Source of the DNA: Episyrphus balteatus
Lineage: Eukaryota > Arthropoda > Insecta > Diptera > Syrphidae
Length of the DNA: 64,000 bases
Direction of reading: 5' to 3'
NCBI RefSeq assembly: GCF_945859705.1
Contig: NC_079134.1
Coordinates: forward strand, 83,956,951 to 84,020,950
In this document: piece by piece, positions 1 to 10,797 of the stretch
Layout: each line of letters begins with the position of its first letter
How positions within the stretch are numbered: position 1 is the stretch's first letter
Position numbers and translations under genes: made by a program
Notes under the pieces: model-generated
Told to the model about the DNA's origin: nothing
Database searches by the model: none
The model's input: only the letters and a program-made list of their open reading frames with translations

Positions 1-501
1 CTAACATATGAAGAAATGTATACTCTGCTTGCTAAAATCGAGTGCCTCCTTAATTCGCGCCCTATGTGGCAAACTTCAGACTACGAACCCACAGCCTTGT
101 CTCCCTCCCACTTTATGATAGGAGAATCGTACTCTGCAATCCCTCAACCAGATCTTATTCATTTAAATATTTCAAAGCAAACTAACTGGTATCTTTTACA
201 GACATTGATGCAAGGGTTTTGGAAGCGGTGGCACCACGAATATCTGACGTCTCTACAAAATCGACCCAAGTGGAAGAAGTTCCAACCCAACTTACAAATA
301 GATGACATTGTTTTTCTCAAGGAACCTAACTTGCCCCCGTCTAAATGGATTCTTGGCCGCATAATCAACACACATCCGGGTGAAGACGACAGATGCAGAG
401 TTGTTACCGTGCGAACACAATTTGGCAATTATACACGCCCTATAGTAAAAATAGCTCCTTTGCCAAAAACTGAAAGACCGGAGTCTTCCAGGGGGGGCTG
501 A
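1..501 (+). CDS. BEL/Pao pol C-terminus (integrase tail, DUF5641-type), partial
   Basis: The open frame runs in from the window edge and ends at a TGA at 499-501. It carries the typical end of BEL/Pao polyproteins: EEMYTLL near the start, then LNSRPMW, LSPSHFMIG, FWKRWHHEYL and a C-terminal PSKWILGRI followed by RVVTVRTQFGNYTRP. In this family the region follows the DDE integrase core and probably helps integrase bind DNA. The catalytic part lies outside the window. This stretch has no stop or frameshift, so the copy may be fairly young. The next base pair begins a probable LTR, as expected for this family. Confidence 0.9.
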   Translation, partial: LTYEEMYTLLAKIECLLNSRPMWQTSDYEPTALSPSHFMIGESYSAIPQPDLIHLNISKQTNWYLLQTLMQGFWKRWHHEYLTSLQNRPKWKKFQPNLQIDDIVFLKEPNLPPSKWILGRIINTHPGEDDRCRVVTVRTQFGNYTRPIVKIAPLPKTERPESSRGG

Positions 502-502
502 A

Positions 503-752
503 TGTTTGAGACTATGTGCACAAAGTGCCCAACATATAAAATAATACCCTATGAATTCTAAACCTAAACCTTATTTTAATTACACTCAATTTAATTGGAA
601 ACAAGAGAGTAATTTACTCCGAAAACGAACTGTAACTTGTTTTGATCTTTAATTTTGCTTTGTGCTCTTTTTTCGCTTTGGTAAATTCTATTGTAATTTT
701 GTTAAGATCTTCCCTTTTCATTTTGGACCGTCACGGAGATCACACCTAACAT
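503..752 (+). repeat. Probable 3' LTR of the BEL element
   Basis: The sequence starts TGTTTGAGAC right after the pol stop codon and a G-run (gggggggctgaa). It ends ACCTAACA before unrelated AT-rich DNA, giving TG...CA termini and about 250 bp. The 5' LTR is outside the window, so the boundaries and the TSD cannot be confirmed. Confidence 0.55.
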
Positions 753-966
753 TATAAGTATCATTTAATTAAATAATTAAATTGAAATTTACACAAACAT
801 TTTTTTACTGTCTATTTCTACATAAAATACAAACTATACCTAAACAAATCAAACATTTAAAATACAATCCATGATTTATTATTGAACAACACGTGAATTT
901 TCGATTGAAAATTAGGGTGTTTTTTTGGTATTAAGTCAAAATAAGGCGAACAAATTAATATTTTAA

Positions 967-1390
967 GAGCCAATTTTTCAATCTTCTAATAAACAGTCAG
1001 TTAACTGTTCGACGAATAAAGTTGTTAGGCTCATAAACAATCAGATAAAAACATTGAATTTTTCAATCAATATTAATTTATTTTACAGAATAACAAAAAA
1101 AAATTGTCAAATTTAAAAATATTTAAAATTAAACGTCATTTTTATTCATGACTGTTTTTGTTTTCTTGTTTTCCACTGTATTTTTTTGAAAATTGTTTCA
1201 AAACAGCTTTGATAACTGACACAATATTTTTGAGATTATTCCTTAGAATAATTTTTATTCGTCTCTGAAAGAGGCAGATAGTTGTATTCTTAGGAATAAG
1301 CTATACCTGCCTGTTGAAAAATTGATTTTTTCTTTATCCTTAGGAATAAGTACTAACTGACTGTTTAACTGACTATTGAAAAATTGGCCC
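967..1390. mobile_element. Inverted-repeat element (GGGCCAATTTTTCAAT ends) with TAA target duplication
   Basis: The left end reads GAGCCAATTTTTCAAT and the right end is its near-exact reverse complement, ATTGAAAAATTGGCCC. Both ends are flanked by TAA (964-966 and 1391-1393). There is no coding capacity. A 3-bp TAA duplication is typical of PIF/Harbinger elements, so this is probably a non-autonomous (MITE) member. DNA from 753 to 966 and from 1394 to 2015 is AT-rich with nothing recognisable. Confidence 0.65.
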
Positions 1391-2015
1391 TAAATCAAAT
1401 AAATTACAGTGTATTTGGGATATAATAAGGTAGGTTTTCACCAAATTTCGTAGAAAAGTTTTTGTTTTTGAAAAAGATAAAAATAAAAAAACCAAAAACT
1501 CGGTTTTTTGAATTTTTCACATAAATTTTGAGGTTATATGAAAAAATTGTTGATACAAAAGTTGTAGATCTTTTTATTACCTAGAACTTTGCCATACAAC
1601 TTTTTTCTATAGGATTTGTAGTTTTGCCGGAAATCGAGATATACCATTTTTTACCATAAAAAACTCAACCCTCCCACTTCCCGAACTCGGCTCGCCCGTA
1701 ATTTATTTTTCCTTTCATTCTTATCATATTCCCCTTCTTTTCCATTGGGTTTCATCCTGCTATGATTTTTTTGTACTTTTTAATGTTTTTGAAGGCATCG
1801 GCACTGGTCTAATGGTTCATCGTAGAAATAAAAATTGGATGAAGTCTTCAAAATAACTTTTTAGGCCTTAGTAAGTTATATCTGTTGAATAGGTCTACTG
1901 CTGATCAAATGTCGCTTTTGGAATTTCTATTACAGATTTTGTTGGTGTATCCAACCTATTGTCAGTGTCTCGCGGGCGTTTGCTAAGAATCAATTTTGAT
2001 TCATACATATATATG

Positions 2016-2424
2016 ACATATGTGCCCATGATTATGAAAGTGGACTAAGTCACTTTTTGCATTGTTTAAAGAAAAACTTACATAATAATTTTCTTATAAC
2101 GATTTAATTATATTTTTTTTATGAAATCACTAGAGGAGCAATAAAGAAGTTTATTTACTGCAATTTCGCTTTCAAATAAACTTTACCCCTTAAATAATAA
2201 TTATTTTTTGCATTGTTTAAAGAAAAACTTACATAATAATTTTCTTATAACGATTTAATTATATTTTTTTTATGAAATCACTAGAGGAGCAATAAAGAAG
2301 TTTATTTACTGCAATTTCGCTTTCAAATAAACTTTACCCCTTAAATAATAATTATTTTTAGGCTAGATTTGATGCCATTTTTAGGAGTGACTTAGTGCAC
2401 TTTCATAATTAAGGGCACATATGT
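2016..2424. mobile_element. Inverted-repeat element containing a tandem duplication
   Basis: Terminal inverted repeats of about 36 bp begin acatatgtgccc at 2016 and end gggcacatatgt at 2424. The middle holds two head-to-tail copies of a 151-bp unit (2054-2204 and 2205-2355) that look identical by eye. There is no coding capacity. The ends are TA-rich, so a TA target duplication is possible but cannot be separated from the repeat. Confidence 0.75.
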
Positions 2425-2437
2425 ATATACCCTAATA

Positions 2438-3847
2438 CATCGGTTCTCAACCTGTGGTAAGATTTCAGAGTGTCCGCAGCAGCATTTCCATAAAGCATCA
2501 GAAATACGTCTTTAACATTATTCTAATGTGACGCTCAACGAACTTTGTTCTTTTTATCTTTTTTACTAATTTCAACACCCCATTTTATTGCGTTTTCTTA
2601 TCCTCCTCAATAAATAGATACACGCATCTAATTTTAATTACAATAATAGTAATAATATGGGCTGTAGGCCGGAGCGAAATTTAATTTTCTGGAAATTCAA
2701 ATTCTACCCCCCACAAAAGTTACATATAGTCCTAAAACTAATGTAATATTTTTTTATTTATTTCCCACCGCTAGGGGTCGCGCATTGGAATGCAAAAATT
2801 TATGTTTCCCTGTAGGTATTGTATTTTTGTTTTGTTTTTTTTTTTTTTTTTAATTTAAAAACATTTTTTTTCAGTATAGAGTTGATACTTAAAAGGATTA
2901 CCTATATAAAATTAATTAAGGAACTAAATTAAACAAAAACAAAAAAAAATAGTATATAAAACTAAAGTATTTAACTGAAAAATATTTTTAAAAAATTTCT
3001 TCTCCGTTAGTCCTGATCTATCGTTTGTTTTCTGGGCTTATTTTTCTGGGTTCGATTGCAATGAGGAATAACTAATGGAGGCTGTTTAAAGAAGAATAAA
3101 TGCATAAATTAATTTTAAAAAAATTCGAATGCGCGACCGCGACCCCTAGCGCTTCTTGATCCAAATGCAACTTTTGCGGAGGTATGTTTTTTTTCAATTT
3201 GATTTTTTCTCCATACAATGTCTACCAACTTTTGAGAGTGTGCGGATCCCTGACAAAAAAATTATCAGTTTGCGGACCCCTTTCAAGAATAAATTTAATT
3301 TGTTATAATGTAAAAGTATTTTTAAATCAACTTCATTATACCCTATTGCAGACTGTGAATCGTGCCCATTAGGCCGGAGCGACATTGTATGGGGAACAAA
3401 TCAAATTGAAAAATAAAAAACCCCTGCAAAAGTTGCATTGGGTCCAAGAAAAGGATTAAAAGATTTTTTAATATCTTTAAAATGAACGCTAGGAGTCGCG
3501 GTCGTGCATTCGCATTGAAAAATGAAAAAACAAAGAACAAAATGGGCTTATAAAGCATATGTATGTTTTTTTGTATTTATTTATGCATTTATTCTTCTTT
3601 AAAAACCAATTGAAACCTGAAAAAATAAGCCTAGAAAACAAATAATAGGTCAGGCTTGTTTTTAATTTCCAGAAAATAAAATTTCGCTCACGACTACTGC
3701 CCATATCATTACATAGAATTTTAATTTTAATTAGAATAATTTTAAAGACGTAGGTACATCTGATGCTTTATGGAGAGGCTTTCGCGGACCCTTTGAAATT
3801 TTACGCGGACTCCCAGGGGTCCGCGGACCATGCATTGAGAACCAATG
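2438..3847. mobile_element. Foldback-like element with ends related to hAT (GGTTCTCAA)
   Basis: The left end is CATCGGTTCTCAACC and the right end is the complement of CATTGGTTCTCAATG. Inside are repeated inverted blocks. The motif around GGCCGGAGCGA and CGCTAGGRGTCGCG appears at 2665-2790 and again at 3370-3500. A block near 3000-3180 recurs inverted at 3490-3660. The GGTTCTCAA start resembles hAT termini, but no 8-bp TSD is clear. There is no transposase ORF. Confidence 0.6.
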
Positions 3848-4730
3848 TACTAGATTATCTTCTCTACTTCAAAAGAAAAGCGACTAGCAAAACTTATCAG
3901 GGTTGAAATGCTGCAAGCTGAATAATATAATCATCTCATAACATTGCAATTGTTTCAATTTTTGGTTACCAAAGGTATGTATATCGTTACTCTCGCCATA
4001 GTTTTTATGTTTTTATATTGCTTATTCTTGCTTTTTCAAAGGGTTTCGTGGCCGAACTCGAATCCAAAGACGGACTTATTCGATCACATCTCGTTTTTGA
4101 AATATTACCCTTAAATCTATTTAAATCTTTCAGACATCTTTTCTACTGCCCGAGATATCTTCTTACCCACTTTTGTTCTATGTTAACCTTAAATCCAGTA
4201 TGTAAGCGAAAATAAATGTATCGATTTTTTCAGAGACTGTAGTACCTACCAACGCCAGGAAATAACCTCGAAAACTGGTAAAAAGCGGGATTTTCGATTT
4301 TCTAACGGGAATATCTCAAAAACGCGATGTGATAGAATTTTTCTGAGTTCGGATTCGAGCTCAGCACATAAAAAACCTTTAGAAAAGTATATCTTGGTTT
4401 CTATAACAAAAACCTTGTTGGTCATACTCAAAATAAAAAAAATGCAATTATACTTTTGCAATGGAAGAAAAACTTGTTTTTATTTCTAAAAATTATAAGA
4501 GAAAGTAACGGGACATTTTGTTCTTCTCAATATTCTTGTTTTTTGATCCCCTTTAATAAAAAAATAGTAGGGTGTCGCTGCAATACCCTGTTTTATATAA
4601 ATAGCATTTTTATATGGTGCGATTATACTTTTGCAAAGCACTGTATTTACAACATTTCGTTATTATTTTGTTTCAAATTTTATATATTAAACAATTTCAG
4701 TTTATTGTTAAATTTCAAAGTGAAGTTTAA
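3848..4730. repeat. Degenerate copies of the foldback arm found at 4731-5338
   Basis: The stretch at about 4250-4430 (aaaactggtaaaaagcggg, then ttctaacgggaatatctc and cggattcgagctcagc) matches the right arm of the next element. The stretch at 4030-4130 is a weaker inverted match. No gene is seen. It looks like an older copy of the same family without clear ends. Confidence 0.5.
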
Positions 4731-5338
4731 CACTGGTCAACAAAATTAAACTTCTTTTTTGTTACAGAAACCAGGGTATACTCTTCTATAGGTTTTTTGT
4801 GTGCTGAGCTCGAAACCGAAGTCAGAAAAATTCGATCACATCAAGTTTTTGAGATATTCCCGTTAGAAAATCGAAAATGCCGCTTTTTACCAGTTTTCAG
4901 GGTTATTTTTTAGCGTTTACTTATTTTTTTTTTAAACTGAATTTGTAACAGTTTCTAAAAGAATTAAGTTTTGTCTCTCTAAATCCGTTTAAATCTTTTA
5001 AATATCTATTTTCTTCCTCGAGAAATCATAACTTGAAATCAAAGTGCTTGGGGCATCTCATATTTATTTGCTTTTAATAGCAAATATCGAAAAGTTCTGT
5101 ACCAATCGCTTTCAAATTTTGACACAATTCTTTTAGAAACTGTTACAAATTTAATTTAAAAAAAATAAGTAAACGGTAAAAAAATAACTTTGAAAACTGG
5201 TAAAAATCGGCATTTTCAATTTTCTAACGGGAATATCTCCTAAACGTGATGTGATAGAATTTTTCTGACTTCGGATTCGAGCTCAGCCTATAGAAAAATA
5301 TACCCTGGTTTCTGTAACAAAAACCTTGTTGACCAGTG
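4731..5338. mobile_element. Foldback inverted-repeat element with CACTGGTCAACAA ends and TAA duplication
   Basis: Ends are CACTGGTCAACAA and TTGTTGACCAGTG, flanked by TAA at 4728-4730 and 5339-5341. The inverted arms are about 200 bp each (roughly 4731-4945 and 5130-5338) and include the motifs TTCTAACGGGAATATC and GATTCGAGCTCAGC. No protein is encoded. The TAA duplication suggests a PIF/Harbinger-related non-autonomous element. Confidence 0.7.
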
Positions 5339-5482
5339 TAATTAGCTCATGTCAAACAACTTGGATTATTTAAAATTTTGGTTTATAAGTATTGCTAATT
5401 TCATTTAGAACTCAATAGATAGAATGTACCTGTCAATTTTCTGCTACAAAATTTCAGTGCAAGAAAAAGTACATTTTTCAAT

Positions 5483-5721
5483 TTTTTTTAAGAAACAAAT
5501 TTTAACCAATCTAAGGCTTTATAAAAAAAATTATTTCGTACAATTTAATATATATGTAATATTAAATTGTACGAAATAATTTTTTTTATAAAGCCTAAAG
5601 TAAGTTTAAGGCTTTATAAAAAAAATTATTTCGTACAATTTAATATATATGTAATATTAAATTGTACGAAATAATTTTTTTTATAAAGCCTTAGATTGGT
5701 TAAAATTTGTTTCTTAAAAAA
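5483..5721. repeat. Double palindrome: two identical hairpins inside a larger inverted repeat
   Basis: Two direct copies of an 85-bp near-perfect palindrome lie at 5513-5597 and 5608-5692. Each starts AAGGCTTTAT and folds on itself around TATATATGTAATATT. The flanks TTAAGAAACAAATTTTAACC and its reverse complement make the whole 239 bp one larger inverted repeat. No TSD is evident. Confidence 0.85.
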
Positions 5722-6266
5722 AATTTTCTTGCTCGCTAACGCTCGCAATTTATATCAACCTACTTATCACTCTGGACGGACTTTTGAAAGATGGGCTAGG
5801 GTCGTCATCAGTAAATCCGTCCGTATCCGAGGCTTGTCGTCGTTCCAAAACTACATCCTACTTCTGGTCGGGCAGTTACCCCGGCGGCAGAAGCCCCCAA
5901 CCTGGAGGGCCAGGCCCTTTGATGACTCCAAGGACGAGAGGTTGGCTAAGCCGCTCCTTATAGACCTGTGCTCTGAATATGTCTGAGTAGCTCGTATAAG
6001 GTGTTCACCAAGTAGTTCGGCCTTACTGGAACTGGTGACGCTACCGTTGATTCTTAAAATGAATTCTTCCGCTACCGTCATTTGTTGGAAGTGCCTTGGT
6101 GGGAACACTCCTTCGTTGGGGGGGTAATTAGTAGCAACAGCCTACTCCGCTTCGACCTTTCGACCATGGGAGGCCCTTCTGCAAAACCAAGTTTCGCGAT
6201 CGCATAGCTCTAAGCTTCATAGTAGTAGTCACCGTAAGCCCATCCGCCACGACAAGGCTTACCCCC

Positions 6267-7100
6267 ATGGATGGGGGTAAGTCCGTCCAGCTGCTTGCAT
6301 ATGCCGACGATATTGACATAATCGGAAGAACTCAGCGTGATGTCAATGGCGCTTTTGTAAGCATCGAAGCGGAAGCGGCAAAAATGGGTTTAAAGGTCAA
6401 TGAGGGCAAAACCAAGTATATGCTGTCGTCAAAAAAGGACACTCAACATCGACGCATTGGACAAAACGTCACTATCGACAGCCATAACTTCGAGGTAGTA
6501 AAGGACTTCGTCTACCTGGGCTCCGCTATAAACACAGACAACAACATCAGCGCTGAAATCAAACGGAGAATTACTCTTGCCAACCGCTGCTACTTTGGTT
6601 TGAGAAGGCAACTGACCAGCAAAGCCCTCTCTCGAGCAACTAAGGTGTCCCTGTATAAGACCCTTATCATCCCAGTCCTGCTATATGGTGCAGAAGCATG
6701 GACTTTAACGAAGGCGGATGAAAACATCTTGGATTGCTTCGAGAGAAAAGTTCTTCGTGCGATTTTTGGTCCCGTATGTATTAATGGTGATTGGAGAAGA
6801 AGATACAACAACGAGCTTTACGGGTTGTACAAGAACGCTAACCTAGCCAAGAGAGTGAAGGTGCAGCGCCTGAGATGGCTAGGTCACGTGGAGCGCATGG
6901 ACAACAATGCTCCGGCCCGGAAAGTTTTCGACTCCAACCCAGAGGGACGGCGCAGTAGAGGAAGACCTCGTCTGAGGTGGCGCAACCAAGTGGAAGGGGA
7001 CCTCAATCAACTTGGCGTGCGCAACTGGAAGCAGCGAGCTAAGGATAGAGCTGGCTGGCGAAGCTTGTTGGTTGAGGCCCAAATCCACAGCGGATTGTAG
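6267..7100 (+). pseudogene. Non-LTR reverse transcriptase C-terminal half
   Basis: The 277-residue frame starts just before the RT catalytic box: AYADDIDIIGRT at residues 11-22. It continues with GLKVNEGKTKYM, FVYLGSAI and LLYGAEAWTL. The C-terminus is the arginine-rich RWLGHVERM and GRPRLRW...DRAGWRSLL segment typical of insect endonuclease/RT retrotransposons. RT motifs before YADD and the endonuclease are missing, so it cannot be functional. The first ATG is simply the first in frame. The 3' half is remarkably free of stops for a dead copy. Confidence 0.85.
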
Positions 7101-7123
7101 CCGCCTTACGGCGCTGGTCACCC

Positions 7124-7135
<12 letters not shown>

Positions 7136-7153
<18 letters not shown>
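7136..7153 (+). repeat. TAAG tail of the non-LTR element
   Basis: A run of TAAG repeats follows the 3' UTR and directly precedes the TSD. Simple-repeat tails of this kind mark the 3' ends of many non-LTR retrotransposons. Confidence 0.8.
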
Positions 7154-7154
<1 letters not shown>

Positions 7155-7232
7155 CTTATCACTCTTTGTACCTACAAAACTAGAGATGCCGCTGAATATT
7201 CGGCCATTTTTAAATTACGTTTACCGTAAGCA

Positions 7233-7985
7233 GGGGGGTCATTCCGTATCTCGATTATCGTCAGACGTTAACGTTTGGACGATAGAGTTGCTTCACGTAA
7301 AATAGAAAACGTCTATCGTTTGAACGATCACGTTTTCGCTACAAATTTTTTGCTTCACGGAAGACGAAAATCGTCTAAACGTACACGCCAAAACGTTCAC
7401 GTTTGAACGATAGCTAAATAGCTCACGTTTTCCATACGTTTATACCCTTTTTTTATTTTTTCAAGGTTTTGATCAAAGGCAATATTAGATTCGAGTTTGT
7501 TTACTATTAAATACAAAAATATCAAATGATGGTTATTTTTTGGGGTTACTAAAAAAAATTAAATGACGAGTTTGTCCTAACAAACGTAATGTATGTATGA
7601 ATTATTTTAACATGTGCATATAAAAATATAAAATAGTTGTTTTTGCAAGAAAAATGCAAGTAAGAAACAAACAAAAATTAAAGCAAATATTTATTTTACA
7701 TTTTTCTTCAATTCATACTACAACTCACCAAAAAAAAAATGACAGGACACAAAAAAAAAAAAAAACAAAACAACAATGCAACTTCTTCCTCTTATTCTTA
7801 ATGACAGACAGAGTCAGTATGACATTTAAAGCAGTTTGAGAATTTCTGAAACCTGTCAAACTGAGCGAAGAAAAAAACGTAGACGAAACGTATTTCGCTG
7901 AGTTGCGTGAAGCAAATTGTGGACGATCACGTCCACGATAAACGTTTTGACGATAAACGTTTTGAAAATTACGGAATGACCCCCC
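7233..7985. mobile_element. Inverted-repeat element with GGGGGGTCATTCCGTA ends
   Basis: The 16-bp start GGGGGGTCATTCCGTA has its exact reverse complement at 7970-7985. The subterminal regions contain many copies of an AACGT/GATCGT-rich motif (such as CGTTTGAACGAT) in both orientations, as expected for transposase-binding sites. No ORF of significance. The TSD is not clear. Confidence 0.7.
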
Positions 7986-9120
7986 AGGGCTTTTTTAAAC
8001 TTTTAACTACGAATTCCTCTCCTAAAAATACTTAAAAGGATATTGGCAAATTTTTCGCTTCTACACAGTTCAAATGACTATTTGATTTAGCGGGATTTAG
8101 AATCGACTGCAGTTACATATAGTTGATAAAAAGTATTGTGATTTCTAAAAAAAAAATTTGTTTGGTCTGAGCTAACCTAATGGAAAATTTCGTTTCGTTT
8201 CAGCTGCGTACTAGGCTTAAAGAGTGAATTGAATGAACTTCAAAGCCAAGTACCCAGCTGAAGCGAAACGAAAAAATTTCAAGTCGACAGCGAATATGCT
8301 AACGAAAAAATATCATCGAGTATTTCGATTAATTTAAAATCAAGCAAACCAACTGAAAATAATTTTTAAAACAAGAAGTAAATGAATTAAAAGTGAAAAA
8401 AAACTGTCAACACTGCTCTTGGAGTCAAGAAAAATGCACAGAACAATAAAAAGTAAGTGACAAATGAGTGAAAACTCTCAAATTTTTCGTTCAAGATTTC
8501 GTTATCCTATTTTTGTATGGAAAATTTCGTTTCGCTTTAGCTGCGTACCAGGCTTATACTCCAGTCAAAGCGTCATTTGACCTTTAGCACAGAATGTTAT
8601 ACATAACATAAACTTTTTTCGAAATAAAAAAGAATTTGACTATAACTGGCTGCCATTTTGTAGTAACTCACTTTTATACAATGAAATTACATACAACGAT
8701 AGAAAATATTATAGGGAAGAGAATGTATCTTCAATTTTCGGTCTACGACAAACTGGAGCAAAGATATTAGCTTAGAAGTAAAATATCCCAAAAAATGCAT
8801 TTTTGTGAATAATTCCGCTAAAAAGAATGATCAGGTGGTGAGAAATTGGGTTTAAGCCTTTTAAATATACCCCTATCGATTCATGAAATAAAAACTGACA
8901 GTGCCTCTGTGCGCAAGGTTAGGCCCTTTTTTCCGACGCCCAGTTTCTAATGGAGAAATTAAATTTAATGGAGTTTGATAAAATTGGGCCTTAATGGTGT
9001 ATACTTAACGGCGCACAGTGCGGAATTGTGGTCTAAGACCTGGCCAAATATATTTGGTCACATTTTTCACATCAAATAGGTACCAAATGACTAAAAAGTT
9101 ATTTAGAAGGAAAATTTTTC
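7986..9120. other. Gene-free AT-rich DNA with remnants of AGCCTGGTACGC hairpins
   Basis: At 8180-8275 an inverted pair carries ttcgtttcagctgcgtac and its complement, and 8514-8556 holds a single half ending CGTACCAGGCTTA. Both relate to the hairpin elements at 42187 and 42637. At 8938-8990 two opposed GGCCCAAT-type ends lie almost back to back. I see no gene. Confidence 0.5.
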
Positions 9121-9769
9121 AATATTAATATTAATATTAATATTAATATTAATATTAATATTAATATTAATATTAATATTAATATTAATATTAATATTAA
9201 TATTAATATTAATATTAATATTAATATTAATATTAATATTAATATTAATATTAATATTAATATTAATATTAATATTAATATTAATATTAATATTAATATT
9301 AATATTAATATTAATATTAATATTAATATTAATATTAATATTAATATTAATATTAATATTAATATTAATATTAATATTAATATTAATATTAATATTAATA
9401 TTAATATTAATATTAATATTAATATTAATATTAATATTAATATTAATATTAATATTAATATTAATATTAATATTAATATTAATATTAATATTAATATTAA
9501 TATTAATATTAATATTAATATTAATATTAATATTAATATTAATATTAATATTAATATTAATATTAATATTAATATTAATATTAATAATATTAATATATAA
9601 TATTAATATATTAATATTAATATTAATATTAATATTAATATTAATATTAATATTAATATTAATATTAATATTAATATTAATATTAATATTAATATTAATA
9701 TTAATATTAATATTAATATTAATATTAATATTAATATTAATATTAATATTAATATTAATATTAATATTA
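9121..9769. repeat. AATATT hexamer array, about 108 units
   Basis: An almost perfect array of the hexamer AATATT spans about 650 bp. It is interrupted only near 9583-9615, where the phase slips (aataatattaatatataata). The unit is its own reverse complement, so the array reads the same on both strands and can fold back at any point. The long Asn-Ile reading frame on the minus strand is a by-product of the repeat, not a gene. Confidence 0.97.
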
Positions 9770-9878
9770 TAGTGCAATTTTTTTTTTGTCAAAATGTCAA
9801 ACTAATTTTTTTAATGCATTTTGGTTTGTTTTCTTTTTTGAAAAATGAATTTCAAAGGAATAATTTTTTTTTGTATAT

Positions 9879-9895
9879 AAGTGTGTGTGTGTGTG
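9879..9895. repeat. GT dinucleotide microsatellite
   Basis: A short run of about eight GT units lies in otherwise featureless AT-rich DNA between the hexamer array and 10090. Confidence 0.8.
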
Positions 9896-10094
9896 CGGGC
9901 GATAGCGAAGTGGACGGGATGTAAAAAAAAATCGGTGGAAAATGTGTATGACAATTTTTTAATGAATAATAATATTCTGCGATTGGGAAATATGTTTCCA
10001 TAAATTTAATTCTCAATTTTTCCATGAAAACAGAAATAATAGTTTTTGCCACGATTAAGCATCAAAAAATAGAAAAAATATGACATTTCACGTA

Positions 10095-10345
10095 AAACTC
10101 TCAAGTTTGCTCCTTCAACTTCTACTATTTTCGGAAGTTGAGCAAACCAGAAGTTGACCAACTCGAGAGTTGAGAATCAAAAGTTGAAACTGTCAACTTT
10201 GAGTAAAGAAAAATAAAATCACAAGTTGAGAATAAAAATCCCCAAGTTGACTTCAACTTTTAGTGAAGAAAACGGCTCTAAAGGTATTCTATTGAGACAA
10301 AAGGCGCACGCCTAGAGTTGTGATTTTATTTTTTACAGTGAGCTT
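10095..10345. repeat. Imperfect hairpin region rich in CAACTT/AAGTTG
   Basis: CTCTCAAGTTTGCTCCTTCA at 10098 is matched in inverted orientation by the stretch up to the CTCGAGAGTT near 10170. A second inverted pair (aaataaaatcacaagttgag and gagttgtgattttatt) joins 10210 to 10330. This is probably a decayed inverted-repeat element. No ends or TSD are clear. Confidence 0.4.
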
Positions 10346-10356
10346 AGGGTCTCAAT

Positions 10357-10493
10357 AGCTGCGTTCCTTTGGAAATATTTATCTACTTTTTAGTACTTAA
10401 AGCTGCTTTGAACTACTTTTTCAGTATAGCAAAGTAGATCAAAGTAGTTTTAAGTATTAAAAAGTAGATAAATATTTCCAAAGGAACGCAGCT
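10357..10493. mobile_element. Short hairpin element with AGCTGCGTTCC ends
   Basis: 137 bp with arms of about 42 bp starting AGCTGCGTTCCTTTGG and ending in its exact complement. AAT flanks both ends (10354-10356, 10494-10496), a possible 3-bp TSD. It is non-coding and typical of a MITE. Confidence 0.7.
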
Positions 10494-10797
10494 AATAGAA
10501 TATTGAAAAATATCAGAATTCACTTCTTTTTTTTTTAGTGTATACCTACAAATCCAAAATAATTTATTTAAACCTAAATTCATTATAAAAAAGCTGGTTT
10601 TAGTCCAGTACAACTTCATTTAGCGAAAAATATTCTAATTTCTAATGGGCGGTTTTTGAAGGTAAATACCCCTTTGTGCGGCGACGAAATGTTGAAAAAA
10701 GTAGAAATATTTGTTTTAGGCAGTAGGTACCCAAAAAGACATGATATTTTTTGGTAAACATGTTCAACAAACATGTTAGGCCCTTTATCTTTTCTAA

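Larger units (their letters stand above)
5774..7153 (+). mobile_element. Non-LTR retrotransposon, internally deleted, with 12-bp TSD and TAAG tail
   Basis: The identical 12-mer ACTTATCACTCT flanks the unit at 5762-5773 and 7154-7165, which is a clear target-site duplication. The 5' part (5774-6260) is GC-richer than its surroundings and does not read as a clean RT ORF. The 3' part encodes an RT C-terminus. The element ends in a short 3' UTR with a small hairpin (CCGCCTTACGGCG) and a TAAG repeat. An RT without its N-terminal motifs but with a 5' leader suggests internal deletion rather than simple 5' truncation. Confidence 0.85.

Noticed and set aside
1801..1825. GCACTGGTCTAATGGTTCATCG, considered as the start of a tRNA-like gene
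   Set aside because: No B box or acceptor-stem complement follows within tRNA length.
5696..6108. Two overlapping ORFs on opposite strands upstream of the RT
   Set aside because: No recognisable motif; the region belongs to the 5' part of the non-LTR element, and one ORF begins outside the element in the palindrome.
9103..9792. 229-residue minus-strand ORF of alternating Asn and Ile
   Set aside because: It is only the translation of the AATATT array, which has no stop in that phase.
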